From: Varroa destructor
Lineage: Eukaryota; Arthropoda; Arachnida; Mesostigmata; Varroidae
Direction of reading: 5' to 3'
Length of the DNA stretch: 64,000 bases
Assembly (NCBI RefSeq): GCF_002443255.2
Contig: NW_019211454.1
Coordinates: forward strand, 66,417,282 to 66,481,281
Under the pieces are notes generated by a model, which did not search any database, had not been told where the DNA came from, and worked only from the letters and a program-made list of their open reading frames with translations. Both the position numbers and the translations under genes were made by a program. Below, in pieces: positions 52,915 to 62,906 of the stretch (its first letter is position 1; every line of letters begins with the position of its first letter).

Positions 52915-53110
52915 TAGCGATGGCGAGCGACTCGTGTGGCTCGTGCGAGCGCAGTGTCGGCTCGGTTCGAGGGACGCGCAAGAATGCACCGCCGGCACCA
53001 CAACATGGCGAGCGCGGGAGAGCTCCCTTCGCCGAGAAGGCCTCGTTTAGCGCATGCGCTCCACAATCCGCGCACTCCACGCCGATACTGGTGGCGCCGA
53101 CTGGCGAACA
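52915..53110. promoter_or_regulatory. CpG-dense block with NRF1-type palindrome; candidate promoter
   Basis: CpG dinucleotides are far denser here than in flanking AT-rich DNA. AGCGCATGCGCT at 53049-53060 is a perfect 12-bp palindrome matching the known NRF1 (fly ewg) site. ACAACATGGCGAGCG near 52999-53013 resembles a YY1/pho-type element. A TG/TATA microsatellite run leads into the block from the left. An ATG in fair context at 52919 opens a 69-codon Ser/Ala/Pro-rich frame on plus, and minus is also open, so coding cannot be decided. NRF1 sites mark broad, TATA-less housekeeping promoters in animals. A role as promoter for 53419-53946, or in the other direction, is inference. Confidence 0.4.
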
Positions 53111-53418
53111 CCTCATCACCATACTATAACAGTCATGAGGCCGGTTATGGGACTCATAACAGGATGGGGAAGATAAAGACTCAAATAGGGCTGAAAGGGA
53201 ACCCGGTTCCTGTTCGCCCATCGATAGAAACGATAGCCTTCTAAAACCATCGCCATCACCCCTCGCGCATAGGCAAATACATTCAAGTCCACCGCAAGCC
53301 ATGGTCATGCGACTACTATTCGTACCTGGGGTCCTGCTTCTGTTGCTGCTGTACAGACCATACGCTCATCCTTGCTGTTCCTCCCTCTCACTCTTACTGT
53401 TTTTCTTGATTTCTAAAG

Positions 53419-53608
53419 TGCGTCTATTTGATGACCACGACAGATAGAGCACATTTAGTAGAAAGAGAGAAAATTATGAACGAAGACGGATATAGAGTGG
53501 AACTTGCGCGCTTAGACCGCAGTTCTTTCTTTCTCACTAAATTTTCGAATACGAATCCCTACGAATTCCTTTCTCCCCAGTCTTCGCTCGCGTGCCTTCG
53601 CCTCCACT
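53419..53608 (+). CDS. Possible coding exon A, unrecognised protein
   Basis: I do not recognise this protein. The segment follows one of the best-looking acceptors in the window, a long pyrimidine tract ending TTTCTTGATTTCTAAAG at 53418. It reads open in phase 0 with an internal ATG at 53431. The peptide begins CVYLMTTTDRAHLVEREKIM and is mixed and charged at first, then Ser/Phe-rich. A usable donor, CACT|GTAAAG, lies at 53609. Splicing there ends the exon in phase 1, which matches the acceptor of exon B at 53693 through an 84-bp intron. Without splicing the frame stops at TGA 53641-53643. The CpG-rich promoter-like block 52915-53110 lies 300 bp upstream on the same strand. The model was assembled by eye from signals that also occur by chance, so confidence is low. 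Confidence 0.25.
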
Positions 53609-53692
53609 GTAAAGAAGGCGCGGCCGGCCAAATTGAATATTGATAACAATGCCGATGCATCCGTAGGATCACCGACACCAACGGCTACTAAG

Positions 53693-53946
53693 GCAATGCG
53701 AGCCGGACCAGGCTATGGAAGATAGACAGTTACACAATAACGGTTGCGCCGCTAGCATTGAGTCCTTCATCCGATAGCTGCGCGATGATAAGAATGCCCC
53801 CATCGCTTCTTCCGTCCTCTCCTCACAGGCACATCTCATCTAACGGTAGCAACGCCAGTTCTCCCGGGTGCACACATTCTACAATAGCCAATGGCCAAGA
53901 CGAAGGAAGCTTCTACGTCTTACCGTCACCATTACGCTGCTTGTGA
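53693..53946 (+). CDS. Possible terminal exon B, unrecognised protein
   Basis: The exon starts after CTACTAAG at 53692 and takes one base from exon A to complete a Cys codon. It then reads 83 codons to TGA at 53944-53946. Early residues include RTRLWKIDSYTITVAPLAL. The rest is Ser/Pro/His/Asn-rich, with a stretch SSNGSNASSPGC. The pyrimidine tract before the acceptor is weak. All three plus-strand frames are open for much of 53850-54060. A rival reading, 53850-54064, has a basic-then-hydrophobic segment (RRRKLLRLTVTITLLVTGSF) and a strong GTAAGA donor, and joins in phase to 54314-54398. The two readings cannot both be the main product. No family is recognised. Confidence 0.2.
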
Positions 53947-54269
53947 CAGGAAGTTTTGCCCTTGGAACCCACCCACTCTCAATCACAGCTTACCACCACC
54001 AGCCATCACCAGCACCACCAGAACCGTCAAAGCCGTTGATATCCCTAAACAGAACCAACGACGGGTAAGAGACATCTTAGACACGCACATATCATATCAC
54101 AGTTCTTCGCTTACTTTTGCCCCCCATCCCAAAGATACCCATCCCACATCGCTCGACTCGTTCAAGTCGTCTTTCGCACATGATGATTATGACAATGATG
54201 ATGATTGACATGATGTTATGTTGGTAATGCTTATAAGCACTGCGGAGCTAGTATGAGATCGGCCGATTT

Positions 54270-54569
54270 TTATGCCATCTCCGAGCCAGCTGTCCCCTGC
54301 TCATCTTCTGCAGCCGACGCTTCTTGGCTGTACACTTTGTCCCTGTCCATTGCCCTAACGTCGAGACTCAACTTGTCGTCACTGGCCTCTACGAGTAGAA
54401 TGGGGGCAAATGAAGGGCAAAGCGACGTGTGAAACGTGATCTCGGTCTGTCCGCCCTCACCCTGGCTTCTGTCGCTTCCAATCGCCGTCAACGCCTTGGT
54501 CCGAAGCAGTATTGTCCATCTTACAAGTCTTTGCAAGGCAAGAGGATTAGAGAGATGCGGACGGGCCAT
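54270..54569 (-). CDS. Open frame, possible 3' coding segment, unrecognised
   Basis: A 99-codon minus-strand frame ends in TAA at 54270-54272. The C-terminal third is acidic and polar, with VEASDDKLSLDVRAMDRDKV and an Asp/Glu/Ala-rich end, and third positions are moderately GC-rich. A second minus frame inside it starts at an ATG in good context at 54519 (AAGATGG) and meets a GTGAGG donor after 19 codons. The segment overlaps the rival plus-strand exon 54314-54398, so strand is unresolved. Neighbouring CpG-dense DNA at 52915-53110 could drive either orientation. I recognise no domain; chance is a serious alternative at this length. Confidence 0.2.
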   Translation of the reverse strand: MARPHLSNPLALQRLVRWTILLRTKALTAIGSDRSQGEGGQTEITFHTSLCPSFAPILLVEASDDKLSLDVRAMDRDKVYSQEASAAEDEQGTAGSEMA

Positions 54570-56856
54570 GCTGCTGTTGTCCAGATGCTGGTCACCCGTG
54601 ACTCCTACTGTCTGGCATCTGTCAACTGCGTGTAGGGGGTATACGTCAAAAAGAGTCTACGTATAGCAATATCAAGGAATCGAAAGAAAATGGTAAAGCG
54701 TATCTTGATATCTTTCACTTATAACGAGTGGAGATGTTAGTATAGCATCGAATGATGTTAGTATGATTCTTTTAAGTGTAATCATTCTCAAAGTACACAG
54801 CCAGTACAGAACCATGTAAACAATTATTTTGTGATAGTACATCATACAGCTGTCTATGAGCTCTATTTGAATAAGATTCATTTTATTATATTTTGTATTA
54901 CACTATTGTATAGCAATAATTGCTAAAACGATTAATCAGTATTATTTAAGTCTGCCGCGCTCCATCGCAAGCAAGATCGTATTCGGGCTGCATTTGTGTC
55001 TACCGCTGATCATGACATCATAGCAGATTGTCCTCGATGACGTCCGACATTTAGCTTCGTGTGGGCATTCTTCCGTGGGCAAAATATTCTTCAAACAATG
55101 TTCTTTAAATGCTACCGGTGCCGAGAAAGAAGCGAAGAATAATCTTGCCTTTATGTGATATTTTCACACATCATATGCGAACGTAATGTCACGTCTCCTG
55201 CACTTCGACCATAGTCAAGCGGCGACACAATGTGTGAATGTGTATTTGTGTAAAGGCGAGATGGAGTAAATAATCGTTCTTGAAGAAAGGATATCTTTAA
55301 ACCACGGTAAGGCATTGGGCAGCATAAAAGCTGCAATAAACTAATAAAGAGTTGTGAAGAAATGTTGAACTGGGATCCCGTACTCGAAGCCCGATAGGCC
55401 CGACCGCACACCTTAGGTAGCTAACAGTCAGTTTAGTTTAGGGTGTTTGTAATCCAATATAACACGTACAGACTGTTAATTTACGCATGGCCGTTAAATA
55501 CCGATAGGCAGCATTAATCGCTTTAATCCAATGAACCTTCATTAGTGGGTAAAAAAGCTCTATCATACTTGGAAATCTGTCCACTGAACTTCTACTTCGT
55601 TTTAGTTTTAGCCAACTGAGCCAACAAATTCATAGTCACTTCATCTCTGGGTACTTTGTTCGTAAATTCATATCCGCCTGATGATTAGGTTTGTCAACTT
55701 TCAAATCATTTCGTTTTTGTATATTTAGGTCATCATCTATCATATATTATTACAAGATATTTCATAATTGCTGTCTCTGTGGTACGTTGAGCAACTTTAC
55801 ATTACCCTCACTCATCGTGCTTGGATCTGCAGGTTTGATAGATGTGTGGGTGTTTCTTGCGAGTAACCCCCCAAGGGCAGGCTACGTCTTATGTGGGGAA
55901 AAACGATGGGACTCGTTAGTTGAAAAATCCCCGACCTCTGCAGCATCGGGAGTCAGACCCATCGAAAAAGTAACGCTTGTACCGGTGTCGCATGAAACCG
56001 CAGGGCGACAGCCAGCGACAGAACCCGCGAGAACAGAAAGGGAAAAAAAGCTCATGATAAAGAGAAGGAAAACAATGCCAACAGCTCTGTGACTCATATG
56101 AAGGTTAATAGGGGTCACGTTGACGCGAAGCAAGTCCTGGACTGAACGGACTCGACAAAGCAAACAAAAGAGTCTTAAAACAGCAGCCCGGCCGCTACGG
56201 CACCGGGACGTCAAGTCCATACCAAGCGTGTACATGCAGGTCGAGCGAGGTTAGCCTGTAGAAGTGACAGGTGAAAAATGTCCGTTCCACCTCTTTTTTG
56301 GAGCCACAATGGTGAAGCAACGTTACCTAGATTATCATTGGCGACACGAAGGGAAACGAAATGAAAGATCGAAAAGAAAAAGATAAAATATGGAAACAGG
56401 TGTATGTACTTGGAGTCAGCGAACGAAGACGGTTACTGTGACGGTGCGATTGTTTCGCCCGAAATTGCCTAAAGTATACAATATATCGACATTCAAAAAA
56501 AAACAGAAAGAACAGTCACGGTGAAGTAACAAAATTCGAATACAAACACTCAGTAACAGCTCTGCTAGTTAAGGGAAAGGACCTCACATTTCAAACAAAG
56601 GTCATCAGGAATAATAGGTTATAAGTTGTTCGTGCTAAAAATAAGTCAAGTTTTTGCCATACTTCTTCCCTACTGACAATTTACAAGAAAAAATTTGCCT
56701 CCTACTATGGGGCTACGCACACGCTAAGGATGAAGAACTTTTTTAATAAGGAACGCTTGACCGATCAAAATAGAGTAGAGCTGTCACTTAAGCATAACTA
56801 TTAAGCAACGAATACAAGATTCTGTTAAAAGGGGAATACCAAACTGCCGCGCTTAG

Positions 56857-57114
56857 AAACAGAGAATTAATGATATGTATGAGAATCTCGCACGGCGTAT
56901 GTATGATATAAAAAAAAGTTCCATTATATCGTACTGTAAACTATTGCAGGCAAAAACTGATTTCGAGACTATCTTTTCATGGTCAAGCGGAACAGAACTC
57001 TACACACTTCAAAACGTACGTTCCAGAATACAGGCAGAAGAAGTAACAACTGCGCTGAAGAAAAAAGGACAATGGAAAGACGTCACGCAAACACTACTAG
57101 GTATTATGCAGTAG
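56857..57114 (+). CDS. Isolated open frame, weak coding candidate
   Basis: The frame opens after TAG at 56854-56856 and runs 85 codons to TAG at 57112-57114, with ATG at 56875. The peptide is strikingly polar and helix-like for AT-rich DNA, beginning MYENLARRMYDIKKSSII and ending EEVTTALKKKGQWKDVTQTL. Other frames over these bases are short. I see no domain and no clear promoter; it could be a small gene, an exon, a relic or chance. Confidence 0.17.
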   Translation, partial: KQRINDMYENLARRMYDIKKSSIISYCKLLQAKTDFETIFSWSSGTELYTLQNVRSRIQAEEVTTALKKKGQWKDVTQTLLGIMQ

Positions 57115-57465
57115 AATTACAAAGGCACTTCTTTACTAGCACACCTTAACCGTTAGTTCCTTGACGAGATCAATTTTAATTATTGTTCTTTTTAATTTAA
57201 CAAATGTGTTACATTACAAATACGTGAACAGTTGCTGGGTTTTATCGCTACTTGTTGGCCTAGCGAATAAGCAAGACCACGATGCCCCAGCAGTGACTTA
57301 CGAGATAGAATATTCGAAAAGTGCATACAGTTATGCGAAGAAGATTTAGTAATATTTAGGACAATGCATCTCAACTTTATAGCCTGCCATATATCTCCAG
57401 CAGATATTGACAGTCGGGAATAAGCCGGTCATTGCTCTTTCTATTACTAACCTATTGGCAAATTG

Positions 57466-57476
57466 AAAAAAAAAAA
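57466..57476. repeat. A11 homopolymer
   Basis: Eleven A residues; no element attached. Confidence 0.95.
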
Positions 57477-57800
57477 GTTTAGAATTCCAGAATAAATCGT
57501 GAATTGGAAACGGATATGAATGAGAGATTTTTATTGGGCTAAAACTCAAAATAAGGACTGTAGATGTTCGCAGACTATGGCTTGCCGAACGGCTGGGCGA
57601 TCCTCAACCCCATTCATGTTCAGCAAAACTCTTCCCGATTCCTGGCGACGTTTGCGCAGAAATTTACTCGACAGCATTTACGGAAACCTTAACTGCTTTT
57701 AGGATACAACTGAAACGGCCTAGCTGTAGTTCGCTGTTCAATGCTTGTAAGCCACGGATGTCTAGCCATAAGGTCGCTGATGTCTTGGTGGTCGACACTT

Positions 57801-57825
57801 CCCCCCTCCCCCCCCCCCCCCCCCC
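57801..57825. repeat. C6-T-C18 tract
   Basis: A run of 18 C preceded by CCCCCCT. It is the longest of three C-runs; the complementary G-run could form a quadruplex or stall polymerases. Confidence 0.97.
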
Positions 57826-58030
57826 AGATAGTAATCGAGTCACGACAATTCATTCCGAGATTCAAGTGGAAAAGGTATTACAAGAGGTTGGTATATACGC
57901 TCACCCACATTTTTAGGACACGCTAACTGGGCTAAGTAAAATTTAGCATCAATGTATGTCCTACGCACGACTAAATTAATTTTCGCTTATAATGCATAAT
58001 ACATTCGACGGTCTCTTTGAAATGTACGAG

Positions 58031-58066
58031 ATAAGAGAATTCTAGATAAGATAAGAGAATTCTAGA
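58031..58066. repeat. 20-bp tandem duplication
   Basis: ATAAGAGAATTCTAGA occurs at 58031-58046 and 58051-58066, joined by TAAG. The period is 20 bp and the 16 repeated bases are identical, so the duplication is recent. Each copy holds GAATTC and TCTAGA palindromes. Confidence 0.95.
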
Positions 58067-58327
58067 AAATCTCCACCAAATTCACAATTTAAGCAGGACC
58101 AGATACCAATATGAAGTTCATCCTACCACATGATCCTATTCGATGCTCACCAGCAGTGTTCCAGTGAACGGCAGAGTTTCTTGCGTAATACTGAGAAGTA
58201 AATGCAATCGCCAAAAGTTAATACTATATCACTAAGAAGACTTATGATCACAAGATTTTGTCTTAGCCTTCTTGACGTCGACTGCCACAGTGATTGTTGG
58301 CTCTGTTTCAAATGAACAGTACGTTTG

Positions 58328-58342
58328 TTTTTTTTTTTTTTT
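58328..58342. repeat. T15 homopolymer
   Basis: Fifteen T residues, inside open frames on both strands. A pyrimidine tract for a splice acceptor is possible, but no AG follows closely. Confidence 0.95.
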
Positions 58343-60532
58343 AATATCGGAAATCACTCTATGTTCAGAGCTTGTTTTATCTGCGTACTGTTCGCCGAAG
58401 TATTTCATTAGTGTTTCTGCACCGTTTTCGACTCGGATTAGATTCTGCACTTTTCAAGTCAAGAATAGAGGCAGTGCTATCAAGCGAAGTCAACCTTCTC
58501 TGAAACGTACTCCAGAAAAACTAATCATAAGATTGCTGTAGTTCTCATGTTTTCCAGCTAATCCAGTAGAATGGCCCAGAGTAACAACCTATATCACTGT
58601 TAGTGATTTGTCAAACGAGGTTAAAGAAAGAACTGCTCAAATAAAAGTTTGCCGAATCTTTACCAACTATCGCCGCTGTCTCTAACTTCTTTTGGCTACT
58701 TTTAACGTCGTCATTGAAAAACTGACGTGAAACAATCTGTTAAAGGCTGAGGCGATGAAGTTCCAAAGAAGGCTCACTCGCGGCATCGCATTTACTACAG
58801 TTAGGCGATAGGACTGTTAAGTATGCTAACCCCATTATTTGTACTTTGTCAAGGACGACGCTCATTCTCACTAATCAATTTCTCGAAAGACATATGGAAG
58901 TAATGAAATAGGCTGGTACGCCACACTATAATTTAGAGACTAACGCAGCTCTCATAATAAACAGCGTTCGCCATTTTTGTCCTGAGGATTCGATCTTGCG
59001 CATTCTAATAAAGTGTTACCCATTCAAGGACACCCAACAGTAAAGCTGGCACGTGACCTCGACCTCATAAGGCCTGCGCATCTTTAGTGCACATGCGTCG
59101 TCTAAAATAGATTTGAGTAGCAATTGTGTGAGACGCTGTTATCCATTGAGGTACGGAGATAACGCTTTAACCTTCCGAAGGCAAAAGTCTACTGTAGACT
59201 GAAAGATGGGTACAAAGTCATAATAGACACCATGACTCTAGCGTTTTAGCAAACGGGGGCAATGAGAAATTCTGAGCTGGAAAGATATTGGACGTATGAT
59301 CCGTCGATTTGTGACCTAAAAGACATAAATCGTAGCTATTACAACCTGAAAGATAGTTCTCGCTTTATATGGAAAGCATTATTCAGCGCATATCATGCAG
59401 CCACAAACCGTTCCTGGTTTTCCTCAACAGCGTGATAAACAGTTATAAATTGTTCTTAGATTTTATTATATATTCATTTAACTATAATACGTTATATTAA
59501 TAGACTACCTGATTTATCTTCGCAGTCACTCTACTTTCTTGCTGATAGATTAATATGAAAGTCTACTTTCTTCGGAAAGGCCGGAACATTTCCAGTAATA
59601 TTGTGCAAATGCATGAATTGAACATAAAGACGAGTGGATTCATCTTATACATGGTGAATACTAAAAGTACCACTTCACGTCTAAATAAACACCAAATTTG
59701 CACCTTCCTTGTCGATACTTACATAATTGGACCTGATTTATTTTTCTACACTATATATACGCAGCTTCTCTGGAGTACGCATGTTTAACATTCAAAGCAG
59801 TATGTATCAGTATGCTGCAAAAGTTTAACCTATTATCCTGATCCCGTTCTGTCGTATGTGCACTGTTACAGTTTCTCGGTCCATATCGACCTTGAGGCAG
59901 CCCGCTGTCTGTAGCGGTATTCTTTACTACTAACGTTAATCGGTTTGCGTTTGGTTGCTCCCCTTTGGCCTCACGAGCTCACACTGAAGGCGACGACAGG
60001 AAGCTTGTTTCCTGCCAATGTCTCCATGGGTCCCCAGCCTCTAGCCCCAGATAGCCCAGGTTCCTCTTGACGAAGTACTATAGCTAGCGGAATTGGGCAG
60101 CAGACACTTCCGCACCGCTGCTTTCGACGCCCGCACCGTCGACCCCACATGTCGTGCGCGCCGAATGCGTCGTCTTGGCCCTTTCACCGTGAGCTACTGC
60201 CTAGAGATGCCTGATCTGCTTCGTTCCCTTTGGCCTGTTCGAATTGGGAGAGCCGTCTCTGCTACTCTTGCTCGGATGCCTTTTCCATCCGTGTCCTGTG
60301 ACCCGCGAGCCTCACCCTGTCCGTAACATGCTCTGCGCCTTGATCTCCCGAATTACTGCACCCTTATATAAAGAACCAAATAGAAAGAAGCAAGAGGGAG
60401 AGAGCGAAATCGATGGAGACTCAGGAGTAAAAAGAACACCATCCTGAAGAAGATCCTGAGACTATAGCCGCCTGTTCCATGCTTCAGTGGTTGGTTGGTT
60501 TTTCGTGGATCGGGAGGAGCCTCATCCCCTCA

Positions 60533-60549
60533 AGATGGTGCCACCATCT
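60533..60549. repeat. Perfect palindrome, 8-bp arms
   Basis: AGATGGTG and CACCATCT are separated by one C. Mixed base content. A GGTT tandem (GGTTGGTTGGTT) lies 40 bp upstream. Confidence 0.9.
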
Positions 60550-60926
60550 CAAATAATATTTTTACCATCTCTATTGCCTGTCTTGTGCCTATCGGCCAAT
60601 GTGGCTTAACGCCAATGATGACTCACTAACTATATTTGTGTAGTGATATCAACAACCAAACACAGTCTTTGCAATTTCCAATGACAGATGTCCGTTTTCG
60701 TACGTTATACGGTGCTGGTCTCTTCCTCAAATGTTTTACCTTTTTTCATTCGTCATTTTTTCTGATGCCCAACTGCCTATGTCAAGAGCTACCTCTATTG
60801 ATCTATGAATGTGATCTTGGAACTGCAGAGTTGTCAATAAGGTTGCTATTACTATTATTACACGCCATATAGTGTAATGGGGTACATATAGATTTCGAAT
60901 GTAGTCCACCTAGCTACAGCTAATGC

Positions 60927-61151
60927 TTATTTCCCTTTCACAAGACGGTTTACAAGGGAATGAATACGTGAACCGACATCAATTTCACCACAGCCAAGAA
61001 TTTTCAGCTCCTTTTGAGTTAAGCATTCAAGAAAATACGACAGGACGATTGCCTTCGGGGTGTTCTCTTGGTTGCGTTTGAAGCTACGAAGAAGCCTGCT
61101 TTGGCTTGGGTTACCCTGAACTGTCAAGTATTTTCCAACAAGCCATGCTCC
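60927..61151 (-). CDS. Possible terminal coding exon, unrecognised protein
   Basis: The frame opens right after TTGTAG, the acceptor at 61152-61153, and reads 74 codons to TAA at 60927-60929. The start peptide is GAWLVGKYLTVQGNPSQSR. It continues with amphipathic helix-like sequence such as IVLSYFLECLTQKELKILG and ends basic, NRLVKGK. Charge distribution and codon variety look like a helical protein C-terminus, but I cannot assign a family. It lies on the same strand as arginase and 2.3 kb downstream of its stop, so it would be a separate gene. A possible 5' end for that gene is the AAAATGGCGGCGGCGG element at 63211-63230. The exon 62693-62906 could be an internal part, but no complete in-phase chain was found. 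Confidence 0.25.
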   Translation of the reverse strand, partial: GAWLVGKYLTVQGNPSQSRLLRSFKRNQENTPKAIVLSYFLECLTQKELKILGCGEIDVGSRIHSLVNRLVKGK

Positions 61152-62692
61152 CTACAACTTGCCTTTAAACATTTTTAGAGAGAGGTGAACGAGGCAAGAA
61201 AAATGCGAAGTCAGGCGCAAGCTAGCTAAGCAGGCGAATCTAAAGCAACACAACAGGTATCAAAGGCATCGGACGGGCAAGACAGGGGTAAACATTCTCA
61301 AAGTACAAATGAGAAATCATTGTATGCAAACAATGTCCACCAATAAGTGCTGGAAGCCGGAAAACGTTAGTATAGAAATTAAAAATAAGGTGATCTATTT
61401 TCTAGGCCTGAAAAAGGCGCCATAATCGTCATATCTACAGGCCTCGGCAGGCATCAATCTCATTGCCTCATTCGTAAAATGTAAACCTCCCAACCATTTA
61501 GAATAAAAGGAATTAATTAAACCATGTGCTATAGACAACTCATTAAAAACAAATCTCCTTATGTTGCTTTCAGTTTATTTAGGTTATTCACTCAATGACT
61601 GTGAGACGTCAAAAAAATTTTGCAAAGATATTAGACTAGGTAACTACAATATCCGCCAACTCCTTCTCAAAGGCAGGTAAGAGTCGAATCAAATCAAGCA
61701 TGCTACAGGCCCACTATTTTTTTTAATTTACGTATTTGTTGACCTCAAGCGTTGGGAAAGCCGTACCATCAGTCAGGTAGATTCTAAGTACTGAGTACAA
61801 TAGTATGAGTATTAACTACGGTGGACGCCATCTACGATGTTGTCATTTTGCATGAAGGAAACCTACGAGGCTGTTACAAATGAATCTCGCGAACATTCAA
61901 ATTTAGTAACTTTTATAACACGAGCCGCTAGCAGACGAAATTTGGCTGGTAAATATTCCTGCAAACTTATGAATGAAAACAGTTTGAGCTTACTCCAAAG
62001 GAAATTGACTCAGAACGAAAAACATCTTTTAATCTCGAAAATTAACGTTCAGTGGCCAAGTTCCTTTTCCTAAGCCAGACAGCTGCGGAAATTAGTCGAA
62101 GACTGGTAAAGACACTGTACGTGAATAGTGCAAACGTTTGAAGCGCGAAGATTGAAGTGATGAAGAGAAGCAGAAAGGTAACCAGATGGCGGAACCCGAC
62201 GAGCTATAATACACTGCCGCAATGTTGACAAGAGCAAAGCCTCGATTCTAAAGACTTTTTCGACTAAAGCTGGCATTTCACATATAATAAATTTAATATT
62301 GAAAATGTGAGAACTAAATAAAAAACAGATTCTCGATGACTTCACTCCAGGAGATGCGTGCTGCGTATTCCACGTCCAATTTGCGGAACTAAAACTAACA
62401 AAAAAAACCCGCCTGGATTTTATGATCGCCTTAGACGAAGCATGGTTTAATCTCTACCAGGGGAACTAGGCGAGAGAATAGCGTCGCCTTGGAAGGAAAT
62501 CGAATTTGATGACAGTGTCGAGCAGGTTCGGACGTAAGGTCATAATATTATTTACAATAGACATTTACTACTAGGACATACTCGCCGAAAATAGGGCAAC
62601 AAATTTAGCCCGTTATGTTGGCATGGCAATCGAAAGCACACAAGCTGATTATTTGATGAGAACGCCAGATCTCATCGCTATGCCTCAATCAC
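61152..62692. other. No gene supported
   Basis: Holds a 78-codon plus frame at 61837-62073 with an Ig-like AGKYSC string. A short plus segment at 62457-62534 reads GELGERIASPWKEIEFDD up to a GTAAGG donor. The next good acceptor, at 62574, is only 39 bp away and out of phase, so no model holds. Confidence 0.5.
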
Positions 62693-62906
62693 CTTCCACA
62701 GTGAGCAAACGAACTTCCAGTATGGGCTTCAAATCACTTATTATTCCCATATAAATCCGTGTGATTATAGAAGCTTTCAACGTCATTAAAAGGGCAACTG
62801 GTGGGCAAAAGTATTTCGCTATCGATTTACTTGCAAGCACCAAAGATAGAGAAATTACATATATGAACACAAATAATATATGGCTGTCCAAAAGCTGCCC
62901 AAAGCG
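62693..62906 (-). CDS. Possible internal exon with hydrophobic segment, unrecognised
   Basis: Acceptor TATACTTGTTCTAG ends at 62907. The frame starts CGC TTT GGG in phase 0 and runs 71 codons plus one base to the donor GTGGAAG|GTGATT at 62692. Residues 6-24 (LDSHILFVFIYVISLSLVL) form a plausible membrane-spanning stretch, followed by a Lys/Ser turn and a second hydrophobic region with KASIITRIYMGI. The opposite strand is also nearly open here, with one in-frame TAA at 62752-62754, which weakens the case. It sits between arginase and the candidate exon 60927-61151, on the same strand as both. No family recognised. Confidence 0.18.

Larger units (their letters stand above)
54570..60926. other. 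No recognised gene apart from weak frame 56857-57114
   Basis: A 133-codon plus frame at 55691-56092 and a 117-codon minus frame at 55882-56235 overlap in a GC-richer patch; neither has a domain. Segment 60080-60330 is CpG-richer with short frames. Homopolymers, the 20-bp duplication and a palindrome are listed separately. Confidence 0.55.

Noticed and set aside
52886..53308. 140-codon minus frame across the CpG block
   Set aside because: Plus frames of 73 and 102 codons cover the same bases. CpG density removes stops on both strands, so the frame is not evidence of coding.
61837..62073. Ig-like string AGKYSCKLMNENS in a plus frame
   Set aside because: It resembles the Tyr-x-Cys of an Ig domain, but the usual Asp four residues before the Tyr is Leu and the preceding strand is two residues off. 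No partner Cys or Trp is found upstream.
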